A stretch of DNA of 64,000 nt, taken from positions 1 through 64,000 of the forward strand of contig NZ_BCUF01000009.1 in the NCBI RefSeq assembly GCF_001591145.1, in the 5' to 3' direction. The position numbers and the translations under genes were made by a program. Of this stretch, positions 27,030 to 35,699 are shown one piece after another. This DNA is from Vibrio harveyi NBRC 15634 = ATCC 14126 = KCTC 12724. Lineage in GTDB: Bacteria > Pseudomonadota > Gammaproteobacteria > Enterobacterales > Vibrionaceae. The first letter of the stretch is position 1. Each line of letters begins with the position of its first letter. The notes beneath the pieces were generated by a model, which worked only from the letters and a program-made list of their open reading frames with translations, did no database searches and was not told where the DNA came from.

Positions 27030-27995
27030 TTATTTAGCTTCTTCAGTTGTTTGGTATTGGAACGCAGGAACAACAACTTCTACACGACGGTTTTGTTCAC
27101 GACCTTCACGAGTTTCGTTGCTCGCTACTGGGTTAGCTTCGCCCATGCCTTTAACAGTCATACGGTCTGCAGCAATACCTTCAGCTTGGAAGTGATCAGC
27201 AACTGCTTGTGCACGCTTCTCAGTTAGCTGTTGGTTGTAAGCTTCAGAACCTGTTGTGTCACTGTAGCCGTTGATTTCAACTTGAGCTTGTGGGTAAGTG
27301 TTCATTAGCTCAACAGTACCGTTGAACGCAGAAGCGTCTTGTAGTTCAGCACTTTCTAGACCAAATTGTACTGTTGCAGTTTGAGCTGGGTATTCGTGCT
27401 CAACGATGCGAGTTACAGGACGAGTTTCAACCACTTCTTCTTGAACTACTGGCTCAGAACCAAACTTGTAGTTGAAGCCGATACCGAAGAAGTCAGAATC
27501 CATGTCGTCGATGATGTCATCAGACATGTCTTGGTAACGTTGGTACTCAGCGCGTAGGCTCCAGTTGTAGTTGATTTGGTATTCAGCACCTAGAGAGCCC
27601 GTTGGTACGAAATCTTTCTCATCGCCAGCCATCATGTAAGCAGCACCTACTTTAGCAAATAGGTTCCATGAGTCTGTTAGAGGTAGGTTGAACTTAGGAG
27701 CTAGAGTCAGTGCCCATAGGTCGCCATCAACAGTGTTTTTGCCAGCTTTGTTGAAGTTAGCAGTAAAGTTACCTAGGTAGTCAACGCCGTATTCAGCTGC
27801 AACGTATTCGTTAAAGTTGTAGCCAAGGTGCATACCTGCTGCAAAGCTATCGTCATCACATGGTGCGTCTAAGTAACATGCGTCGTTTAGTGCGTTGTAA
27901 CCAAGTTTGCCACCGATGTATGCATCAGCAAGAGCAACATTTGACATTACGCCACCAGCAAGAACGGTAGCCACTGCAAGAGCAATCTTTTTCAT
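27030..27995 (-). CDS. ompA: OmpA-family outer membrane protein
   Basis: A 321-residue precursor: signal peptide (about residues 1-23, ending NVALA), an eight-stranded OmpA barrel (about 24-175), a Pro/Val-rich hinge (EPVVQEEVVETRPV) and a peptidoglycan-binding OmpA C-domain (about 205-310) with NGYSDTTGSEAYNQQLTEKRAQAV and the NRRVEV end. It anchors the outer membrane to the wall. AAGGA precedes the ATG. Codon use looks highly biased, as expected for an abundant protein. Confidence 0.93.
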   Translation of the reverse strand: MKKIALAVATVLAGGVMSNVALADAYIGGKLGYNALNDACYLDAPCDDDSFAAGMHLGYNFNEYVAAEYGVDYLGNFTANFNKAGKNTVDGDLWALTLAPKFNLPLTDSWNLFAKVGAAYMMAGDEKDFVPTGSLGAEYQINYNWSLRAEYQRYQDMSDDIIDDMDSDFFGIGFNYKFGSEPVVQEEVVETRPVTRIVEHEYPAQTATVQFGLESAELQDASAFNGTVELMNTYPQAQVEINGYSDTTGSEAYNQQLTEKRAQAVADHFQAEGIAADRMTVKGMGEANPVASNETREGREQNRRVEVVVPAFQYQTTEEAK

Positions 27996-28576
27996 TATTT
28001 TTTCCTTTATGCGAAGGCGACCCGATTACTTTCCCCAGCATACGCTGTCATCAAGAAAGTCAGAACCTGCACTGTTTTTAGTGATTAAAACTACGCCAAC
28101 AATCTCTATTAACGCATCATCGCATGACGCTCTAATTGGGATATTTCCATTAGGAGCGCTGGTTGGAATTTTGATACACCTATCTGCCACGTCTTGTCCC
28201 AAGCGTTTAAACCTGAACGATTGGAGTGATAGATAACGATGAGCAAACCTCTGTAGGTACAAGATTCCGCGAGAAAATTATCCGGCTTCCATCTTGTAAT
28301 TACATAGCAACTTAAAACTAATTTAACTGGCTGTGCCTACTTTCAACCTCACACTCAAGGCTGTTACCCCTATGAGATGTTATGATTTTTGTGACGAGAA
28401 TCTCGAAATGGACTTTAACAGAATAAGTATCGCTAAATTAAATTAGATTTTTTATCGACACGATAAATCCAACTTATCGAGACTCACATAAGCATCAGAA
28501 ATTGCAGATTTTTTGTCTTAACTGCGGAGAAAGTAGCTCATTAATAGAGAACGCGGAGAGAATAATGGCAGGAAAG
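27996..28576. other. Long non-coding region upstream of ompA
   Basis: About 580 bases without a credible gene. A 78-codon minus-strand frame at 28026-28262 has no ribosome binding site and no recognisable family. The region presumably holds the ompA promoter and a long leader. A short palindrome, CGAGAATCTCG, lies near 28400. I see nothing else that can be named. Confidence 0.45.
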
Positions 28577-28602
28577 ACAGCCCGCAAAGTACGGGCTGTG
28601 AA
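28575..28602 (-). terminator. Possible terminator after the M14 peptidase gene
   Basis: CAGCCCG (28578-28584) and CGGGCTG (28592-28598) pair. On the minus strand the stem is followed by TCTTTCC, a weak T tract. Confidence 0.5.
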
Positions 28603-28611
28603 CGAATTGCG

Positions 28612-29736
28612 TTAAATTTTGTCAGATACGGCTAGCGTCGCTGCTAAAATATCTTGCCCAAACAACACACTACGCTCTGGAGACCAACCGTAAAGTGGGT
28701 CGGGGTGGTTGTTGTTGTCTTTGAATGGCATTTCAATGGTGTAAGACAGACATTTAAATTGCTCTGCTACCCAGTTAGAGCCAACGGTTAGGTTCGCTTT
28801 ACCTGGTTCATCTTTGTCGTAACCAATCTCGTCTTGGAACTCTGGTGTAATCGTCAGAAGTGCTTGTTTAAACGCGTTTTCCAACTCAGCCATGCCTTCG
28901 TCATAAGAAGGAATGCCTTCAGATCCCGCTACAAAATTGTAAGGGATAGCTTCATCACCATGAATATCTAGGAACATATCCACGCCAGTTTCTAGCATAC
29001 GTTCACGAACCAAGAAGACTTCTGGGCTCTTTTCCATTGATGGCGTTTGCCACTCTCGGTTGAGGTTCACACCCACTGCGTTAGTACGCAAGTGACCACG
29101 AACACCGCCGTCTGGGTTCATGTTTGGTACAACGTAAAGTACTGCTTTTTCTAGCAATGCACGCGCAACCGTGTCGTTTTCATCCAACAGACGTTGAATC
29201 ATGCCTTCCATGAACCATTCTGCCATCGTCTCGCCTGGATGCTGACGTGCAATCATCCAGATTTTCTTTTTACCTTCTTCTGGCTCACCGAAAGTAAGCA
29301 AGCTCATGTCATTGCCATCTAGCGTGTGACCCAAAGTTTCCAACTGGCAGTGGTGTGCACTTTGTGCCATGTGTAATAGGTCTAGATGACGATCGTACGT
29401 GTATGGTGCAAAGTACGCGAAGTAGATTGAGCTGCGCTCAGGGATAACAGTGAAAGTCAGCGTATCACCATCGAACTCTGCTGGCACGCGGAACCACTCT
29501 TCACGATCGTAAGACGCAACAACGTCGTAGCCTTGCCAACCTTCTGGGTAAGCCGACTTCGCAAGATCAAGTAGTTTGATGGTGTGCGATTGCTCAGCTT
29601 CGGTCTCAAGACGGAAGTGGAACCACTGGTAGAATTCCGACATGTTGTCGTTAGGGATTTTAAGTTGGATGTCGTTTTTGTCGTCTGCTTTCACTACGTG
29701 AATGCTGCCGCTGTCGAAGTTGCTGAATACTTTCAT
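28612..29736 (-). CDS. M14 zinc carboxypeptidase, cytosolic CCP-like
   Basis: A 374-residue protein without signal peptide. An N-terminal beta domain (about 1-115, ending IYFAYFAPYTYDRHL) precedes a zinc carboxypeptidase domain. The zinc ligands are His166 and Glu169 in RQHPGETMAEW and His259 in DIHGDE. Glu335 in SYTIEMPF is the likely catalytic base. This two-domain plan matches cytosolic carboxypeptidases related to eukaryotic CCP/Nna1. The start MKVFSNFDSG has AAGGTGAG upstream, and the frame to 29814 adds 26 unlikely residues. The substrate is unknown. Confidence 0.88.
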   Translation of the reverse strand: MKVFSNFDSGSIHVVKADDKNDIQLKIPNDNMSEFYQWFHFRLETEAEQSHTIKLLDLAKSAYPEGWQGYDVVASYDREEWFRVPAEFDGDTLTFTVIPERSSIYFAYFAPYTYDRHLDLLHMAQSAHHCQLETLGHTLDGNDMSLLTFGEPEEGKKKIWMIARQHPGETMAEWFMEGMIQRLLDENDTVARALLEKAVLYVVPNMNPDGGVRGHLRTNAVGVNLNREWQTPSMEKSPEVFLVRERMLETGVDMFLDIHGDEAIPYNFVAGSEGIPSYDEGMAELENAFKQALLTITPEFQDEIGYDKDEPGKANLTVGSNWVAEQFKCLSYTIEMPFKDNNNHPDPLYGWSPERSVLFGQDILAATLAVSDKI

Positions 29737-29849
29737 TCTATTACTCACCTTTTGCATCTGAGCTTGAAAGACTGAGGCTAACACAAAGGGAAGAGGTGCC
29801 TCTAACGATTTCACTTCTTCCCTATCCGTTTGCGATCAAAATATTCAGT

Positions 29850-31250
29850 TTAGTCGAGCTTATCCGCTTTGCCTGCTGGTCCCGCAAGTTTTGCTAGCCA
29901 CTTATCCCAGATAAATGGTGTTTGCTCATTATCTTCTGCTTCCTCTTTTCGGCGTACGGCATTACGCACCATCATTGCCCCTGTCCAACGAAAAGGCTCT
30001 GGTGGGAATTGTCCTAATGGTCCTCTGGCTAAACCGCTTCGCGTCCAGTCATTATCTAACCCCAATACGAATGAAGATAAGATCTTTCCGCCCATTCGAG
30101 TCTGAGCCACACCGTTACCCGAATAGCCAAAGCCGTAAAAGACATTGTTCTGTTTATCTAGCTCGCCAAAGAATGGGAAACCGGTAGCAGAGCGATCCGA
30201 ACCACCCGTCCATGAATAAGCGAATTCTGTTCCTTTTAAACGCGGAAACAGCTTATCGAACGACTTACGCAGCAGATTTTGATAGCGCGTTGGTTTATTA
30301 AACATCACGTCGACGCGGTTATTGTAAGAGAATTGATTGCCGCCCTTACCCAACATCAAACGACCATCTGGCGTATCTCGATAATAATGGACGAAGATAC
30401 GTGAATCCAACACGCTAGAGCCCGTTTGCCATCCTGATTGAGGCAAAGCGTCACCCAGAGGTTTTGTAATCACCATATCTGAAGAGACAACAACGATGCT
30501 GTTGTTAAATTGCTTAAAGTGTTCCACCATCCAAGCATTTAATGCCAACACTACTTGCTTCGCTTTGATGCTCGCATTAGGCGTACTAACGGTTGCAGGT
30601 TGACCATAATCTAAACGCGTCATTGGCGTATTTTCATAAACCTCAACACCCAGTTCGATAGCTACACGACGTAGCCCTCTAGCCAACAAAGCCGGCTGGA
30701 CGCTTGCGGCAATAGGAGAGTGAAAACCGTCCACATGCCTTGGCGAGCCAGCATTCTCTCGCAGTTCTTCAGTCTGACAATGTCGCCAACTATTCACGTT
30801 TAGCCGCTTAAGTTCATCCACGACCGGCTGCATACTTCCGGTTTGCGCATGGTTTGTCGCCGTGTAGTAAACGCCTTTCAAGGATAACTGTGCATCGATA
30901 TTATGCTGCTGACAAAACGCCTCAATTTCCAAGACTGCTTGCTCCGATTCTTTTACTAACCATGCCGCTTGTTGTTCACCAAACAAGCGCTTCAATGTTG
31001 GAAACTTTGTTGACCAAGTCAGCATACAACCACCATTTGCGCCCGATGCCCCGCTGCCACACAAGCCTTTTTCAATCACAACCACTTGTTTTTCCGGCGA
31101 TTGCTGCTTAATCATGATCGCAGTCCAAAGACCTGTATAACCACCGCCGACAATCGCCACATCCGTCGCTATATCTTGTTGGAGTGACAATGGCGGCGTT
31201 GGCTGTTCCATTTCCAGAGCTTGCTTGAACCAGTAAGAGAGATGAGTCAT
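29850..31250 (-). CDS. FAD-dependent amine/amino acid oxidase (DadA/PuuB-like)
   Basis: A 466-residue flavoprotein of the DAO family. The N-terminal dinucleotide-binding motif DVAIVGGGYTGLWTAIM is followed by GSGASGANGGCM, and C-terminal FYGFGYSGNGVAQTRMGGK contacts FAD. It resembles gamma-glutamylputrescine oxidases and similar enzymes that take amines from small substrates, giving an aldehyde or keto acid, ammonia and peroxide. AAAGGA precedes the ATG at 31250. The precise substrate cannot be read. Confidence 0.85.
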   Translation of the reverse strand: MTHLSYWFKQALEMEQPTPPLSLQQDIATDVAIVGGGYTGLWTAIMIKQQSPEKQVVVIEKGLCGSGASGANGGCMLTWSTKFPTLKRLFGEQQAAWLVKESEQAVLEIEAFCQQHNIDAQLSLKGVYYTATNHAQTGSMQPVVDELKRLNVNSWRHCQTEELRENAGSPRHVDGFHSPIAASVQPALLARGLRRVAIELGVEVYENTPMTRLDYGQPATVSTPNASIKAKQVVLALNAWMVEHFKQFNNSIVVVSSDMVITKPLGDALPQSGWQTGSSVLDSRIFVHYYRDTPDGRLMLGKGGNQFSYNNRVDVMFNKPTRYQNLLRKSFDKLFPRLKGTEFAYSWTGGSDRSATGFPFFGELDKQNNVFYGFGYSGNGVAQTRMGGKILSSFVLGLDNDWTRSGLARGPLGQFPPEPFRWTGAMMVRNAVRRKEEAEDNEQTPFIWDKWLAKLAGPAGKADKLD

Positions 31251-31386
31251 TCCGTATCCTTTGTAAAGTGGCACACAATCTTGCTTTAGTACCACTTTAC
31301 AAACGAACATGAGAATCAACGAGCGAGAAAACCTGACGCTGAGCGTTAGAAAATATTGCCTATTAATAATAAATATAAATTAAGCA

Positions 31387-31413
31387 ATAAAAAAAGGGGA
31401 GCAAAGCCCCCCA
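31387..31413 (-). terminator. Terminator of the DUF3316-like gene
   Basis: On the minus strand GGGGGGC-TTT-GCTCCCC is followed by seven T residues, a good intrinsic terminator about 70 bases after the stop. Confidence 0.82.
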
Positions 31414-31483
31414 ACATTCCTATAAATAACACACAGCAAGGATAAAGCAGAAATTAATAAATATTAGCTAGCGAGAATATAAA

Positions 31484-31843
31484 TTAACGGTTACCTAGCT
31501 CTCTCAAACGATATTCGTATTTCACGTTTAAAATTGGTTGGTAGGCAATTTGTCCGTTATCTTGTAGAAACTCATCCACCGTAACTTTACTATCGGTGAT
31601 TGAGAAAGAATTTTTGTCTACTTTCGCAAAAGAGCCATACAGTTCTTTGCTTAGTTGTAGAGATGTTTTACCTTGATATTCTTTAATCATTTCAAAGCCC
31701 ATCTCGTAAGCAGCTTGCTTGCTGTCGACGACATTACCTTGAATCGATTTGCTGTTATTTGTCCATTGATACCCACCAGCGAATGCAGCAATTGGTGAAG
31801 CGGTTAGTGCAATGAGACCAACAAGAGTGATTAAACGTTTCAT
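31484..31843 (-). CDS. Small secreted DUF3316-like protein
   Basis: A 119-residue precursor with a signal peptide (MKRLITLVGLIALTASPIAAFA) and a mature domain with SKQAAYEMGFEMIKEYQGKTSLQLSKEL and the C-terminal ILNVKYEYRLRE, resembling DUF3316 periplasmic proteins of vibrios. AAGGAG lies 6 bases before this ATG. The longer frame to 31939 adds a hydrophobic but implausible 32 residues. Function is unknown. Confidence 0.72.
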   Translation of the reverse strand: MKRLITLVGLIALTASPIAAFAGGYQWTNNSKSIQGNVVDSKQAAYEMGFEMIKEYQGKTSLQLSKELYGSFAKVDKNSFSITDSKVTVDEFLQDNGQIAYQPILNVKYEYRLRELGNR

Positions 31844-32432
31844 AATATGCTCCTTACTTACCTTTAAAATATCGAGTTCCAAGTGCTCGATGAATGTAGC
31901 GTACATATAGAGACCTATAGCGAATAAAATTAATTTCAAAAAAGATTAAAATTAATTCATTTTATTTATCGGCTTTCTTTAAACGTCTTTGACTCTAAAA
32001 AATAAACATTAGAAAAATCCATAGATTACGTTTTATACCTAACTCACTTCGAGATACTTGCTTCCGAAAAAATGGTTTGATTCGCACTCAAAACAACGAT
32101 GTGTATCGCTTGTTTGCCTTCAAAGCTCATTCAGTCCCCCTAGATAGTGACAATGACTATTGGTTACTGAAGAAACGAACCCACTCATTAGCTCACTCAA
32201 CGGGTTTGTCTGAGCACAACAACACGCTCTGACAATTTCATACTAAACCATACAAACCTCGCTTCTTTTTTCTCTTAAAATCTTCGCCAAAAGAACACCG
32301 TTCAAAACCAGCTCCCGTCAATGCTTGAGCGAAATAAGACAACTCTCTTTTATCGCCCTATTTTCGCGTTTTATATCAAGCGCTCACGCCTCTTTGACAG
32401 AGCCGAACAACTGGAAATGAGTTTGGAGTGAA
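31844..32432. other. Divergent intergenic region
   Basis: About 590 bases of AT-rich DNA between two divergent genes. It must contain both promoters, but I see no clear operator, RNA gene or open frame with a ribosome binding site. Confidence 0.4.
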
Positions 32433-33344
32433 ATGACCATGAATAAATCCATCCTTGATCACAGCAGAACCATTTATTCTGATGAGTACGCTGACATTTA
32501 TCGTCCAATTTGGACCTACCGCGTAAAATTCATCGCACGCGCTTTATTCTACAGAAAGTCGTTTAAGTACCTTGCGGACAACATTGAAGCATCACTGCTC
32601 GAACTGCTTTGCACTCGTACACACCGATTCTTAGAGAAGCCATTTCGTCCTTACATTATTAAGAATGGGCCTGCTTTCGACCGTTCTGCGCTTGTTGTCG
32701 ATCACTACAACTCGGTAGCAGACCTGATCTCGCCTGAACTGATTCAAGAGATCTACACCGATGCGGAAGGTCTAACTCTGACTTCATTTGAAATTGACGA
32801 CATCTTGTATTCGGTCCGCTTGGTTTACGAAGCGCGTTACCAAAAAGAAGGTGATATGAGCTTGGTGCTGCATAGCCAAGAAGATGGCAACTTCTACACC
32901 CTTTCTTTCAGCTTGGGTCATGAGAATGGCGAACGATGCATCATGATTGGTGGTTTACAAGGACCACGCAGCTGTGAAGAAAACAACGCAAAAATCAAAA
33001 AGCTGACGCGTAAGCTATACGGTCAACGTCCGAAAAGCTTGATGGTTGGATTGCTGGCTATCGTTGCGCAGGTTTGGGGCATAGAAACACTGTTGGCTGT
33101 AAAAACTCAATCGCACACTTACGCAGCTAAGCGTTACAGCAAAGGCAGAATCAAAACCGATTACGATGCGTTGTGGCTAGAGCTTGGTGGCACAGAATAC
33201 GACCGCAACTTCTACTCTATCGACGTGAATGCACCTCGTCGTGATATTGAAGGTATGTCTCGTTCAAAACGTTCTATGTACCGTCGTCGTTACGAATGGC
33301 TAGACAACACCAAAGTCACTTTCGAACAAGTCCTAAGAAAGTAA
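32433..33344 (+). CDS. VirK/DUF535 family protein
   Basis: A 303-residue protein without signal peptide, matching the DUF535 (VirK/YbjX) family. The segments SVRLVYEARYQKEGDMSLVLHSQEDG, YTLSFSLGHENGERCIMIGGLQGPR and YDALWLELGG are typical. In enterobacteria, members aid envelope resistance to antimicrobial peptides, but the mechanism is unclear. GGAG precedes the first ATG; a second ATG two codons later is equally usable. An outer-membrane protein gene follows 27 bases downstream, probably in one operon. Confidence 0.85.
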   Translation: MTMNKSILDHSRTIYSDEYADIYRPIWTYRVKFIARALFYRKSFKYLADNIEASLLELLCTRTHRFLEKPFRPYIIKNGPAFDRSALVVDHYNSVADLISPELIQEIYTDAEGLTLTSFEIDDILYSVRLVYEARYQKEGDMSLVLHSQEDGNFYTLSFSLGHENGERCIMIGGLQGPRSCEENNAKIKKLTRKLYGQRPKSLMVGLLAIVAQVWGIETLLAVKTQSHTYAAKRYSKGRIKTDYDALWLELGGTEYDRNFYSIDVNAPRRDIEGMSRSKRSMYRRRYEWLDNTKVTFEQVLRK

Positions 33345-33371
33345 AAGGCTAAAAGCTAAGGGGAAACGTTT

Positions 33372-33923
33372 ATGCGTTATTCATTCGTTACTGCTTTGGT
33401 GTTGTCGACACTTTCTTTGTCTGCCAACGCAACCACCAGCGAACACATCATAGGTACAAACATTGGCTATGGCGGTGTGAACTACGACGCACCGACGAGC
33501 GAAGAATCAGGCGACATGTTCTTAGGTGAGATTTATTACCGCTACATGCCAACGCATAACTTTGGTATCGAAGCGGGTTATAAAGGCGCGTTTGACGGTA
33601 TTGGTTCGATACTCGTGAGTCCGATTTCAGAAGTCACCGATACGAGCTTCTCCGGACCTCGCTTAAGTGGCTATGCTAGCTATCCACTGGGTTCAGGCTT
33701 CGAGCTTTACGGCAAGGCAGGTGTCACTCTCTACACTCTCGAATACACCTATAAAGTAAACGGTCAGAGCAAAAACATCGAACACTCAAGTGTTGGTGGT
33801 GAAGCGGCTGGCGGTATTGGCTGGAGCTATAAACACTTTGGTTTGAATGCAGAATATGTGTATTCAAAAAACAGCGATTTTGACTCTAGCGGCGTGATGT
33901 TTGGTGCGCAATTGCGTTTCTAA
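33372..33923 (+). CDS. Outer membrane beta-barrel protein
   Basis: A 183-residue precursor with a signal peptide (MRYSFVTALVLSTLSLSANA) and eight alternating amphipathic strands, ending in SSGVMFGAQLRF with the C-terminal Phe expected for BAM-dependent barrels. It has the general OmpA-like/Ail-like plan. It lies 27 bases after the DUF535 gene and ends at a strong terminator. Confidence 0.82.
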   Translation: MRYSFVTALVLSTLSLSANATTSEHIIGTNIGYGGVNYDAPTSEESGDMFLGEIYYRYMPTHNFGIEAGYKGAFDGIGSILVSPISEVTDTSFSGPRLSGYASYPLGSGFELYGKAGVTLYTLEYTYKVNGQSKNIEHSSVGGEAAGGIGWSYKHFGLNAEYVYSKNSDFDSSGVMFGAQLRF

Positions 33924-33944
33924 ACAAGGCTTACAGGTTAATAC

Positions 33945-33984
33945 AAAAGGCAGCGAGAGGCTCATTCGCTGCCTTTTCTTTTTT
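33945..33984. terminator. Terminator after the barrel protein gene
   Basis: AAAAGGCAGCGA (33945-33956) pairs with TCGCTGCCTTTT (33966-33977), followed by CTTTTTTG. Confidence 0.9.
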
Positions 33985-34013
33985 GTATTACGGGCGCATA
34001 TCCCGCACATTAG

Positions 34014-34919
34014 TTAATGCGTTAATGCCAAAATAATCCCCACCAGAATCGAAGTAACCCCAATACCCCGAGTGAGATACCATTTCTCAGACAGAAACCA
34101 AATCCCCATAAACAATCCAAACACGATGCTGATTTGCCTTAGTGCCACCACCAAACTTACGTTGTCTGTCATAGTCATCGCAAACAACACCAAGCCGTAG
34201 GTGGATGCCATCATTACCCCTGCCATGCTGGCTGTTTTGCGGATCTGCCACGCTGTCTTAATCTCATCTGGCTTCCCCATAACTAAGCACCATACAAGGG
34301 CTGGAATACCAATCGCCCAAAACTGCACGCCCAAGTAGAAGATTGCACTGTACTGATCATTCAAGATCTCTGATGCTTGTCCTGTGAGTAAACTCAGCGC
34401 TTCTTTATCGACTACCGAGTAACCCGTTGTGCCTATTGCGGCAATCAATGCCCAGAACACACCAACGTTCAAATAAGAGCCCAATGTCATCTGACGAAAA
34501 TTCGTCAGTGGTACCAGCATACAACCAAGAGTAATTAGTAAGAATCCAAGCCACTGCTGACTAGATAATTCATGTCCCAATGCAACACTGATTGCGCCGA
34601 CCATCATCACAGGCAGTGCCCGAGCAATCGGATAAACCACCCCCACATCAGCGTGCTTATAAGCGACAATCAAACCAACCAGATAAACCATTTGTGAAAT
34701 GCCGCTAATGAACAGCAATCCCCAAAACTCACTCGGTAATGATGTCCAGCCAATGGTTGCCAAATACCAAATCAAATAAGGGGTAAGAATGAAACATGCA
34801 GAAAAGCTGGCGGCCATGGTAAACGCGAGTCCAGAGCCTGAGTTGCTTTTGCCAAGGATATTCCAGCCCGCATGGAGAACAGCAGAGAAAACGACGAGAC
34901 CAATCGCCAACAAATCCAT
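34014..34919 (-). CDS. EamA/DMT-family transporter
   Basis: A 301-residue inner-membrane protein of ten helices made of two EamA repeats (about 5-140 and 150-300). It begins MDLLAIGLVVFSAVLHAGWNILGKS. It follows phnR on the same strand, but a likely terminator lies between them. Its neighbourhood hints at a role linked to phosphonate metabolism, for example export of a by-product, but its substrate is unknown. Confidence 0.8.
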   Translation of the reverse strand: MDLLAIGLVVFSAVLHAGWNILGKSNSGSGLAFTMAASFSACFILTPYLIWYLATIGWTSLPSEFWGLLFISGISQMVYLVGLIVAYKHADVGVVYPIARALPVMMVGAISVALGHELSSQQWLGFLLITLGCMLVPLTNFRQMTLGSYLNVGVFWALIAAIGTTGYSVVDKEALSLLTGQASEILNDQYSAIFYLGVQFWAIGIPALVWCLVMGKPDEIKTAWQIRKTASMAGVMMASTYGLVLFAMTMTDNVSLVVALRQISIVFGLFMGIWFLSEKWYLTRGIGVTSILVGIILALTH

Positions 34920-34938
34920 TTCAACGTTCCTGTCTGAA

Positions 34939-34968
34939 TAAAAGAAAGGCCCCGAGATGGAGCCTTAG
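34939..34968 (-). terminator. Probable terminator after phnR
   Basis: On the minus strand AAGGCTCC-ATCTC-GGGGCCTT is followed by TCTTTT. One T-G pair lies in the stem. It would separate phnR from the EamA gene at least in part. Confidence 0.6.
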
Positions 34969-34985
34969 ATAATGAGAAAATCCAC

Positions 34986-35690
34986 TTAACGATTGAGTTC
35001 CGCCAGAGATTCAATGCTGATGGCATCGTGTCGCCAATACTCGATATCGCAATCAATCAACTCACCGTGCTGGTTGTAGTTGATGCGCTCCACTACCATC
35101 GCTGGCGTACCGGCTGTCGCGCGCAGTGCCTGAGCCATTTCACCCAACAAAGTGCTGGTTGAAATGCGATAGCGAATCTTTTGATACATCACGCCATAAT
35201 GCTCGCGGTAAATGTCCGTCAGTGAGTTTGACAAATCATAGTCCAGCAGATTCGGAAACAGCTCTGGGCGAATATAGTTTGTTACGAATACTACAGGTCT
35301 ATCTTCAAGGTATCGCACACGGTCGACTCGATACACGTCCGAGAAAGGTTGCAAGTCCAGCAAGCGTGCCGCTTGTTTGTTTGCCAACGTTCCTTTTGCT
35401 GCGACCAACTCCGTTTTTGGCACGCGATTTTGCGCTTTCGCCATGTTCGGGAAGTTCAGAGTTTGGGTTGGGTCGTAACGCAATGGCTCGGGTGAGATAA
35501 ACCAACCTCGGCGATCTTCGCGATAGATTCGACCTTCTGCTTCCAGCAGTGATAAAGCTTCACGCAGAGTCACGCGTGTAGTATCGAACGACTCCGCCAA
35601 CTTACGCTCTGCTGGCAGTTTTTGACGCGGCGATAGCATGCCCGCTTCAATCTGTTCAACAATCGAATCTTTAATTTTTACGTATTGCAC
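34986..35690 (-). CDS. phnR: GntR/HutC-family regulator of phosphonate use, PhnR
   Basis: A 234-residue regulator with an N-terminal winged helix (about 10-70: MLSPRQKLPAERKLAESFDTTRVTLREALSLLEAEGRIYREDRRGWFI) and a UTRA ligand-binding domain (about 85-230). It resembles the PhnR proteins linked to AEP operons. It is the last gene of the phnT-permease-phnR unit, 9 bases after the permease gene. The three TGGT-N4-ACCA sites in this cluster match HutC-subfamily operators and are its likely targets. Confidence 0.88.
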   Translation of the reverse strand: MQYVKIKDSIVEQIEAGMLSPRQKLPAERKLAESFDTTRVTLREALSLLEAEGRIYREDRRGWFISPEPLRYDPTQTLNFPNMAKAQNRVPKTELVAAKGTLANKQAARLLDLQPFSDVYRVDRVRYLEDRPVVFVTNYIRPELFPNLLDYDLSNSLTDIYREHYGVMYQKIRYRISTSTLLGEMAQALRATAGTPAMVVERINYNQHGELIDCDIEYWRHDAISIESLAELNR

Positions 35691-35699
35691 GAAGTGTCC

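Noticed and set aside
28026..28262. A 78-codon minus-strand frame upstream of ompA
   Set aside because: No ribosome binding site, no recognisable domain, and it lies in the likely ompA leader.
32433..33344. VirK-like protein as part of a secretion or virulence island
   Set aside because: No secretion genes, mobile elements or compositional change surround it. DUF535 proteins are common chromosomal genes.
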